Assembly (NCBI GenBank): GCA_025966255.1
Contig: JAOPVG010000006.1
Coordinates: 1 to 10,428, forward strand
DNA from: Jatrophihabitans sp.
GTDB lineage: Bacteria; Actinomycetota; Actinomycetes; Mycobacteriales; Jatrophihabitantaceae
DNA: 10,428 bases
Direction of reading: 5' to 3'
Part shown: in pieces, positions 5,715 through 10,428 of the stretch
Layout of the letters: each line of letters begins with the position of its first letter
Numbering within the stretch: position 1 is the stretch's first letter
The notes under the pieces: model-generated
Told to the model about the DNA's origin: nothing
The model's input: the letters and a program-made list of their open reading frames with translations, nothing else
The model's database searches: none
Program-made: the position numbers and the translations under genes

Positions 5715-6693
5715 GGAATCCGCCTTAGATCGACTAAGGGCAGCCTTACCTAATTTTCGGGGCTTTGCAAGCCGCTCTCGGTGGGTCATCACACTTCTGG
5801 CCGTCGCCGCCCTGATCGCCGCCTGCTCGAACTCGTCCACGGGCGCCGGAACGCGATCATCGGGGCCGACGTCGGCGGGGCCGTCGGTCACTGTCCCGGC
5901 CGGCGCCCCCGCGGCCGGGACCACCGCGCCCTCGACAACCCTGGCCACCCCGACGCGCCCCGATCACGTCGTCGTCGTCGTCATGGAGAACCACTCGTAT
6001 TCCGACGTCATCGGCAGCTCGCAGGCGCCGTTCATCAACTCGCTCGCGCGCACCGGCAAGTCCCTGACGCAGCTGTTCGCGATCACCCATCCCAGCGAAC
6101 CCAACTACCTCGCGCTGTTCTCCGGCAGCGTGCAGGGCGTCACCGACGACTCATGCCCGCACTCGTATCCGAGCGCGAACCTGGGCAGCGAGCTGCGCAC
6201 CGCGCACCACACGTTCGTCGGGTACTCCGAGGGCCTGCCCTCCGTCGGGTCCACGGTGTGCAGCGCGGGTGAGTACGCCCGCAAGCACGCGCCGTGGGTC
6301 GACTTCACCAACCTGCCCGCGACGACGAACCAGCCGTTCACCGCGTTCCCGAGCGACTACGCCAAGCTGCCGACCCTCTCGTTCGTGATCCCGAATCTCG
6401 CCAACGACATGCACGACGGCACCGTCAAGCAGGGCGACACCTGGCTGCAGCAGCACCTCGGCACCTACGCGCAGTGGGCCACGACGCACAAGAGCCTGCT
6501 CGTCGTGACGTGGGACGAGGACGACCACAGCCAGAACAACCAGATCCCCACCGTCGTCGTCGGCGCAGGCGTCACCCCAGGCGTTATCAACACGCGGGCT
6601 ACCCTCTACAGCCTGTTGCGCCTGTTCGAGGATCTCTACGGGCTGCCCCGGCTCGGCGCCAGCGCGACCGCACCGGCGATACCGCTGGGCTAG
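5713..6693 (+). CDS. Phosphoesterase-family lipoprotein (acid phosphatase-like)
   Basis: A 326-aa exported protein. Residues 25-37 are hydrophobic and end in a lipobox (LIAAC, Cys38), so it is probably a cell-surface lipoprotein. A Ser/Thr/Pro/Ala-rich linker (39-83) follows. The catalytic domain has the marks of the phosphoesterase family (PF04185: acid phosphatases, phospholipase C relatives): VVVVVMENHSYSDVIG (86-101), ITHPSEPNYLALFSGS (124-139), LSFVIPNLANDMHDG (222-236), GDTWLQQHL (241-249) and LLVVTWDEDD (262-271). It is shorter than phospholipase C enzymes, so a phosphomonoesterase is more likely; substrate unknown. ATG 5713 overlaps the divergent ZIP start codon (both within CATG). 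TTG 5701, seven bases after GAGGAG, is an alternative. No usable start lies between 5713 and the signal sequence. Confidence 0.82.
   Translation: MESALDRLRAALPNFRGFASRSRWVITLLAVAALIAACSNSSTGAGTRSSGPTSAGPSVTVPAGAPAAGTTAPSTTLATPTRPDHVVVVVMENHSYSDVIGSSQAPFINSLARTGKSLTQLFAITHPSEPNYLALFSGSVQGVTDDSCPHSYPSANLGSELRTAHHTFVGYSEGLPSVGSTVCSAGEYARKHAPWVDFTNLPATTNQPFTAFPSDYAKLPTLSFVIPNLANDMHDGTVKQGDTWLQQHLGTYAQWATTHKSLLVVTWDEDDHSQNNQIPTVVVGAGVTPGVINTRATLYSLLRLFEDLYGLPRLGASATAPAIPLG
5723..5739. promoter_or_regulatory. Second dyad next to the metal box
   Basis: CCTTAG-ATCGA-CTAAGG is a perfect inverted repeat with six-base arms. It shares five bases (5735-5739) with the DtxR-like box and lies between it and the ZIP start codon. 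It may be a second regulator site or part of an extended one. Confidence 0.5.
5735..5753 (-). promoter_or_regulatory. DtxR/IdeR-like metal box upstream of the ZIP gene
   Basis: On the minus strand, TTAGGTAAGGCTGCCCTTA matches the recalled IdeR/DtxR consensus TTAGGTTAGGCTAACCTAA at 15 of 19 positions, with the left half nearly perfect. It overlaps a possible promoter: TTGCAA (5765-5770), 17-base spacer, AAGGCT (5742-5747). A metal-loaded DtxR-family repressor would block ZIP transcription here. It also falls within the first codons of the divergent phosphoesterase gene. Confidence 0.6.
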
Positions 6694-6709
6694 AGCCGGT
6701 TCAGAACTG

Positions 6710-6740
6710 GACGACCACGCGGGCCGGCACCCCGGTCGTC
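6710..6740. terminator. Possible bidirectional terminator hairpin
   Basis: GACGACC (6710-6716) and GGTCGTC (6734-6740) are perfect seven-base arms, with further G/C pairing possible inside the 17-base loop. They lie between the convergent ends of the phosphoesterase (6693) and ATPase (6739) genes. No U-run is present on either side. Confidence 0.4.
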
Positions 6741-7857
6741 AGGGCCGCGCCCGCAGCCAGGCGGCGAAGTACGGGCTGGTTACCCGGTAGGTGCCGCCCG
6801 CCGGGCTGACGAGGTCCTGTTCCACCAGCGGGTTGAGCGCGTTGCGAAGCGAGCCGGGGCTGCGGACATGCACGGCCTGGCGAAAGTCGTCGGAGTAGGG
6901 CTGAGCCGTGGGGAGATCCGCGAGCTGCTTCAGCACCCGCCGCTGGCCGGCCGCGAGGGCGTCGAAGCGCCAGGCGTTGAAGTCAGATTCATGCTCGACG
7001 GCGAGGCGCATCCCGGTGTCGACGTCCCGCGCGGTGATCGTCTGCCCGGCCGTGCCGTACACCTCGTAGGCGAGGTACTGGATGTCGTTGGGCACCGGCC
7101 CGGCCATCTCGACGATCCGGTCGGCCAGGGCGACCGGCAACTCCTTCTCTCCAGCGATCGCGCGCCGGACGAGGAAGTCGCTCATCTCCTCGGCCGGGAT
7201 GGCGGACAGCGCCAGCGTGGTCGACATGCCGTACAGCGGAGCCGCCTCATCGAGGACGAGCTGTTGCATGACGTGGCGCTTCGACCCGGCCACCACCAGC
7301 GACACGGTCGGGTGCCGGTCGGCCAGGGACTTGAACAACGCGGGCAGGTGCGCGCCGATGCCGAGCACATCCTGGAACTCGTCGACGACCAGCACGGCGG
7401 GCTTGCGTTCGGAGAGCTCGGCCAGCAGCTCGTAGACGTCGGAGACGACCGAGTGGAGATCGGCCGGGGTCATCGACGGGGTGAGGCTGAAGGTGGGGTG
7501 GTCACCGTCGAAGGTGACTGTCGGCGTGACCCGGATGCGCTTGAGGAACTCGGGCACCGCCTGCTTCGTCCGATGCCACTTCCCGCCCTTGGCCCGGTAG
7601 ACCTGGGCCAGCATCTGGGTGGCGAACGACGCCATGTCGGCCACGCCCATCGCGGTCACCGAGACGACGACGGCTCCGGCCCCCTCGACGCGCTCGGCGG
7701 CCCGGTTGAGCAGGGAAGTCTTGCCGTAGCGTCGAGGCGACACCACGACGACGTTGATGCCGTCGCGCATCCGGTCGGTCAGGGCGCGCTGTTCGGTATG
7801 GCGGCCCGCGAACTGGTCGCCCGTGACCGGCGATCCGTAGTGGTAGGGGTTCGGCAC
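6739..7857 (-). CDS. AAA ATPase, archaeal-type ATPase_2 family, with C-terminal winged helix
   Basis: A 372-aa ATP-binding protein. QFAGRHTEQRAL (15-26) is the usual ATPase_2 entry motif. The P-loop is SPRRYGKTSLL (40-50), the family's G/S-PRRxGKTSLL form. Walker B is VLVVDEFQDV (155-164), and LVVAGS (187-192) is a likely sensor 1. The C-terminal part (about 300-370: GQRRVLKQLADL, SLRNALNPLVEQDLV, YRVTSPYFAAWLRAR) looks like a winged-helix DNA-binding domain. I chose GTG 7857 because AGGAG lies four to five bases before it; the open frame further upstream runs through the terminator and tmRNA. Members are often scattered, poorly understood genes, and no partner gene lies beside it. It starts 109 bases beyond the ssrA terminator. 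Its promoter carries a dyad, so it may be regulated or autoregulated. Cellular role unknown. Confidence 0.85.
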   Translation of the reverse strand: MPNPYHYGSPVTGDQFAGRHTEQRALTDRMRDGINVVVVSPRRYGKTSLLNRAAERVEGAGAVVVSVTAMGVADMASFATQMLAQVYRAKGGKWHRTKQAVPEFLKRIRVTPTVTFDGDHPTFSLTPSMTPADLHSVVSDVYELLAELSERKPAVLVVDEFQDVLGIGAHLPALFKSLADRHPTVSLVVAGSKRHVMQQLVLDEAAPLYGMSTTLALSAIPAEEMSDFLVRRAIAGEKELPVALADRIVEMAGPVPNDIQYLAYEVYGTAGQTITARDVDTGMRLAVEHESDFNAWRFDALAAGQRRVLKQLADLPTAQPYSDDFRQAVHVRSPGSLRNALNPLVEQDLVSPAGGTYRVTSPYFAAWLRARP

Positions 7858-7887
7858 GACACTCCTCGCCGGGTCGTTACTCGATGT

Positions 7888-7913
7888 TGCGTTATGCAAA
7901 ATAGCGTAACGCA
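7888..7913. promoter_or_regulatory. Dyad operator candidate over the ATPase promoter
   Basis: TGCGTTATGC (7888-7897) and GCGTAACGCA (7904-7913) form ten-base arms with one mismatch around a six-base AT spacer. On the minus strand the spacer reads TATTTT, a -10-like element (TANNNT), about 40 bases before the ATPase start. A protein bound to both arms would cover this promoter. Confidence 0.55.
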
Positions 7914-7965
7914 CGGCGTCAGGCCGTGACGTCGCAGCGCCGTACCGAAGAAAAGTCCCCGACAG

Positions 7966-7998
7966 ACCGAAGGCCCCGCCGGCGGCGGGGCCTTCGGT
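7966..7998 (-). terminator. Strong hairpin terminator of ssrA
   Basis: ACCGAAGGCCCCGCC (7966-7980) pairs perfectly with 7984-7998 across a three-base loop, ten bases after the mature tmRNA end. On the minus strand a short CTTTTC follows about ten bases later, so the U-tract is weak and distant, as is common in actinomycetes. Confidence 0.8.
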
Positions 7999-8008
7999 GA
8001 TCTCGATC

Positions 8009-8382
8009 GGTGGAGGTGGCGGGAATCGAACCCGCGTCCTCTGCCGCTTTGACAGGACTTCTCCGGGCGCAGTGTGCTTCGCCTCTACTCGGCCCCACCG
8101 ATCAAGCACACAAGTCGGTGTGACGGGCCCAGCCGCTGTTCGTTGTCCCGTCTCCATCCGCGGCCGGTGGAGACGGTAAGTCACCTAGCTGATGCCAGCG
8201 ACCGGGGCGGTGACAAACCCGGGCTGACAGACTTGCTCGGCTACTTACGCAGCGAGAGCGAAGTCAGCGCGATTAGAATCGGCGCTTGTTTTGTTTTGCA
8301 TCGCTTTTTTTACGAGGTCAGCAATGCGGTCCTCGGCCCGCTTCTCCTGACTCGACGGACAGAGTCGAGACCATTCACCCCC
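8009..8382 (-). ncRNA. ssrA: tmRNA (transfer-messenger RNA)
   Basis: This RNA rescues stalled ribosomes together with SmpB and adds a degradation tag. On the minus strand it begins GGGGGTGAATGGTCTCGAC, the standard tmRNA start (acceptor strand plus the GGTYTCGAC motif), and ends with the T-arm GCGGGTTCGATTCCCGC followed by CACCTCCACC. GGGGGTG (8376-8382) pairs with CACCTCC (8012-8018) as the acceptor stem with one G-U pair. The length of about 372 bases and the internal AGTAGAGGCGAAGC block fit actinobacterial tmRNAs. The base after ACC is G, so the final A of the CCA end is not encoded. The tag reading frame is at 8245-8283. A strong hairpin terminator follows. smpB lies about 1.8 kb upstream on the same strand. 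Confidence 0.97.
8245..8283 (-). other. tmRNA tag reading frame (ADSNRADFALAA)
   Basis: The resume codon is GCC at 8281-8283, followed by codons for DSNRADFALAA and TAA. The bases before it (ACAAGC) match those before the resume codon in mycobacterial tmRNA as I recall it, whose tag is ADSHQRDYALAA. The conserved ALAA end is the ClpXP/ClpP-type degradation signal. Confidence 0.9.
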
Positions 8383-8389
8383 TTGTTCG

Positions 8390-8420
8390 GTACTACTCCC
8401 AGGGTAGTGGACCCAGGCAA
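8390..8420 (-). promoter_or_regulatory. Candidate ssrA promoter
   Basis: On the minus strand, TTGCCT (8415-8420) and TAGTAC (8390-8395) are separated by 19 bases, with the tmRNA 5' end at 8382, seven bases past the -10. The spacing is longer than ideal. The 52-bp gap to the upstream gene's stop codon leaves little room for any other placement. Confidence 0.4.
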
Positions 8421-8434
8421 TCCCCGCTGCCCGG

Positions 8435-9169
8435 TCAGTCCGGGCCGTAAAACCCCTGCGGAAGCGGCAGATCCGAGTGCTCCGGCGGCGTCGGATTCCC
8501 GGCCGCGGCCCGCGTCGAGGTGATGAACGACGGCGTCGAGGACAGGAACTGCTCCGCCACCGCGTCGAGCCAGGCAATCGTCGCGTCATCCAGCCCGACG
8601 CCGTCGAACGTGCGCAGCAGCACCGACGTCTCGCGCAGCATGAGTCGCTGCACCGGATTCGTCAGCAGCACCGCCCGGGCCGCCGGCGCGAGCACCCGCG
8701 GGATCAGCCACGGCTCCTCGGCCCCGACGGCGTAGGTGGCGTCGAACGCCGGGTCGTCGAGCTCGGCGAAATGTGGGGCATCCAGGCGCGCGTGCGGCCG
8801 CCCGATCACCGCTCGGTTGTCGGCGACCAGAAACGGAACCCGGCCGGGCAGGGTGACGATGAGGGTGCACCAGGGCGCCCCGCCGTCGGTCGAGACGTGC
8901 TCCTCGGCCACCGCGAGGTAGCCATAGGTGACGGTGTCGCGCCGGCGCCGGATCCGAGCGGCCGAGGCGCCACCGCCGAACGTGGGCGGGTCGGTGAGCG
9001 TGACGTCGATGAAGCGAGCCAGCGCGTGCGCGCCGACTTCCGGTGCCTGCTCCCGCTGTCTGCGCCACCGCACGAGCGCCACAATCGCAACCGCCAGCGC
9101 GGCCACCACGAGGGCTGCACCGACGATTCCCTCGACGACCCGCACTGCATCGACCGCGGCCAGTACCAC
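8435..9169 (-). CDS. Single-pass membrane protein of unknown function
   Basis: I do not recognise a named family. The 244-aa product has one N-terminal hydrophobic segment (about 12-33) followed at once by a basic stop-transfer run (RWRRQREQ), so the rest is probably cytoplasmic. The soluble part has a beta-rich middle (TVTYGYLAVAEEHVST, WCTLIVTLPGRVPFLVADN) and a C-terminal stretch with FAELDDPAFDATYAVGAEEP, LIPRVLAPAARAVLLTNP and LDAVAEQFLSSTPSFI. The pattern of a 'defect, FxxxYxV, A..LL' core resembles actinobacterial membrane proteins of the DUF3137-like kind, but that is only a resemblance. GTG 9169 is the start: GAGGGG (9176-9181) lies six bases upstream. TTG 9202 is a weaker alternative. 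It sits between the smpB-amidohydrolase pair and ssrA on the same strand. Confidence 0.75.
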   Translation of the reverse strand: MVLAAVDAVRVVEGIVGAALVVAALAVAIVALVRWRRQREQAPEVGAHALARFIDVTLTDPPTFGGGASAARIRRRRDTVTYGYLAVAEEHVSTDGGAPWCTLIVTLPGRVPFLVADNRAVIGRPHARLDAPHFAELDDPAFDATYAVGAEEPWLIPRVLAPAARAVLLTNPVQRLMLRETSVLLRTFDGVGLDDATIAWLDAVAEQFLSSTPSFITSTRAAAGNPTPPEHSDLPLPQGFYGPD

Positions 9170-9310
9170 GCAGCACCCCTCACCCGACGAGCAGGAGAAC
9201 AAGTTCTACCAGCACTCGACCGCACCGGCATTCGGGACGACATCCGAACCGGGCCAAAGCATAACGATCTTCGCCTAACCGCCCAGGGGTACAACTGGCC
9301 GATTCGCCGA
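9170..9310. other. Intergenic region upstream of the unknown membrane gene
   Basis: 141 bp with no gene. It contains the GAGGGG ribosome binding site (9176-9181) and a minus-strand TATGCT (9258-9263) that could be a -10, but no matching -35 is clear. No terminator hairpin after the amidohydrolase stop is convincing. Confidence 0.3.
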
Positions 9311-10198
9311 TCAGGACGCGTAATTCAGCAGGCGCGCGCCGTTGTGCCAGCACACGGCGCGCAGCCAGTCGTCGCCCAGCCCGAACCCGTCCAGAACGGC
9401 CAGCTGCTCGGCGTAGGCATACGGGATGTTCGGGAAGTCGGCGCCGAGCACGACCCGGTCCTGCAGGTCGCCGAGTTGCGCGACGAGGTCCGGGCCGAGC
9501 GGCGCGAACTCGTCCATGAACCGCGTGCCGATCATCGTGGTGTCGACGTGGACGTTCGGATAGCGGCGGGCGAACGCGAGGTGCGCGCCGTACTCGGGTG
9601 CGCCGCAGTGCGCGATCACCGCGGTCAGGCGCGGGTTGGCCTGCAGCACCTCACCGAACGGGCCAGGGCCGGTGTGCGGGCCGGGCACGGGTCCGCTTCC
9701 GCAATGCACCACCACCGGCGTGCCGGCCTCGGCGAGCATTCCCCACACGGGGGCCAGCAGCTCGTCGCGCGGGTCGTAGCCGCCCACCTGGACGTGCGCC
9801 TTGAAGATCTGGGTGCCGGCGTCGAGCGCGTCGCGGACGTAATCCACGGCCGACGGCTCGGGGAAGAACGTGCCGGTGACGGCGCAGCCGGGCGTGCGGG
9901 CGGCAAACTCGCGGGCCCACTGGGACAGCCACGAGGCCATGTCGGGCTTGTGCGGGTAGACGAGTGAGGAGAACGCGCGCACGCCCAGGGCCTCGAGGAT
10001 GGCGAGCCGGTCCTCGTCGGTGCCGCGGTACTGCACCGGCCACGGCTTGCCGTAGTTCTTGGTGCCACTGTCGAAGAAGCGCCAGACCGCGTCCATCACC
10101 GGCTTGGGCATGAAGTGCACATGCACGTCGATCAACCCCGGCAGTCCGAGTCGTTGCCACCAGCCCGGGACGTCGGCGTCGTCCATGCGTCCGGTCAC
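9311..10198 (-). CDS. Metal-dependent amidohydrolase (amidohydro_2 type)
   Basis: A 295-aa TIM-barrel hydrolase of the amidohydrolase superfamily, probably cytoplasmic; substrate unknown. Metal-site residues in order are Asp24-Val-His26-Val-His28 (strand 1 HxH), His165 in PVVVHCGSG, His197 in [10 protein letters not shown], and Asp254 in [20 protein letters not shown] (131-143) falls where the family has a lysine or histidine on the middle strands. The pattern is that of PF04909 (uracil-phosphate decarboxylase-like and 2-pyrone or aminocarboxymuconate decarboxylase relatives), so decarboxylation is also possible. GTG 10198 is chosen because it overlaps the smpB stop (GTGA) and AAGGG lies three bases upstream; ATG 10186 is the alternative. 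The overlap implies co-transcription and translational coupling with smpB, although no functional link is known. Confidence 0.88.
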   Translation of the reverse strand: MTGRMDDADVPGWWQRLGLPGLIDVHVHFMPKPVMDAVWRFFDSGTKNYGKPWPVQYRGTDEDRLAILEALGVRAFSSLVYPHKPDMASWLSQWAREFAARTPGCAVTGTFFPEPSAVDYVRDALDAGTQIFKAHVQVGGYDPRDELLAPVWGMLAEAGTPVVVHCGSGPVPGPHTGPGPFGEVLQANPRLTAVIAHCGAPEYGAHLAFARRYPNVHVDTTMIGTRFMDEFAPLGPDLVAQLGDLQDRVVLGADFPNIPYAYAEQLAVLDGFGLGDDWLRAVCWHNGARLLNYAS

Positions 10199-10428
10199 AT
10201 ACCCTTGCTGCGCCGGCCAAGCGCGCGGGCGACCTCACGATCGGCGTCGCGACGGGCAAGATCTTGCCGCTTGTCGTAGGACCGCTTCCCTCGCGCGAGA
10301 GCGAGCTCCACCTTCACCTTGCCGGCCGAGAAGTACAGCGCCATGGGGACGAGCGTCAGCCCGCTCTCCTTCGTCTTGCCGACAAGCCGCGCGATCTCTT
10401 CCTTGTGCAGCAGCAGCTTGCGGACCCG
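10195..10428 (-). CDS. smpB: SmpB, tmRNA-binding protein (C-terminal part, cut by window edge)
   Basis: The last 77 residues of SmpB, the protein that binds tmRNA and carries it to stalled ribosomes. Visible blocks are [48 protein letters not shown] and [14 protein letters not shown], ending in a short basic tail (RRSKGM). These are the family's strongly conserved C-terminal beta-barrel and tail segments. The frame runs unbroken to the window end, so the start lies beyond 10428; about half of a normal 155-160-aa protein is seen. The tail is the part known to enter the ribosomal decoding centre and mRNA channel. Its stop TGA (10195-10197) overlaps the start of the amidohydrolase gene. ssrA is downstream on the same strand. 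Confidence 0.96.
   Translation of the reverse strand, partial: RVRKLLLHKEEIARLVGKTKESGLTLVPMALYFSAGKVKVELALARGKRSYDKRQDLARRDADREVARALGRRSKGM

Noticed and set aside
3624..5753. A 709-codon plus-strand open frame across the CoA-transferase and ZIP genes
   Set aside because: It is a low-complexity Arg/Gly/Asp-rich shadow of two well-supported minus-strand genes, with no domain visible.
5715..5948. N-terminal extension of the ZIP protein by 78 codons
   Set aside because: It is hydrophilic, antisense to the phosphoesterase signal peptide and linker, and would place the metal box inside the ZIP coding region; the ATG at 5714 has a ribosome binding site.
7997..8040. Integration (att) site at the ssrA 3' end
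   Set aside because: No second copy of the tmRNA 3' sequence and no integrase appear in the window.
8074..8589. Open frames over the tmRNA region
   Set aside because: The sequence is explained by tmRNA structure; only the short tag frame is translated.
1..10428. CRISPR arrays, insertion sequences or toxin-antitoxin pairs
   Set aside because: No spaced direct repeats, transposase motifs or paired small toxin/antitoxin genes were found on reading both strands.

Overview
The window is high-GC DNA (about 70% by eye) from an actinomycete. The signs are a SigC-type ECF sigma factor, a membrane-gene pair resembling mycobacterial Rv1343c/Rv1342c, GTG starts, several starts that look leaderless, and a tmRNA tag (ADSNRADFALAA) close to the mycobacterial one. 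I cannot name the genus.

Layout. 8-1298: divergent zinc-finger membrane anti-sigma factor (minus) and sigC-like sigma factor (plus). 1274-2155 (minus): two small membrane proteins separated by a very strong 66-bp hairpin. 2353-3548 (plus): a GNAT acetyltransferase and an AlkB dioxygenase, the latter behind a perfect LexA/SOS box. 3558-5714 (minus): a ZIP metal transporter, then a CoA-transferase preceded by an 11-codon leader ORF. 5713-6693 (plus): a phosphoesterase-type lipoprotein whose start codon overlaps that of the ZIP gene; a DtxR/IdeR-like box lies in the overlap region. 6739-7857 (minus): a stand-alone ATPase_2-type AAA protein. 8009-8382 (minus): ssrA (tmRNA) with a strong terminator. 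8435-10428 (minus): an unrecognised single-pass membrane protein, an amidohydrolase, and the C-terminal half of SmpB, cut by the window edge.

How the genes relate. smpB and ssrA encode the two parts of trans-translation and lie on one strand with two unrelated genes between them; smpB and the amidohydrolase overlap by four bases and are probably co-transcribed. The sigma/anti-sigma pair should form a regulatory switch. AlkB is probably part of the DNA-damage response. The ZIP transporter is probably metal-repressed. No phage, transposon or CRISPR signature is visible. The most useful content is regulatory: the SOS box, the metal box, the long hairpin and the dyad over the ATPase promoter. I saw no clear new multi-gene system.
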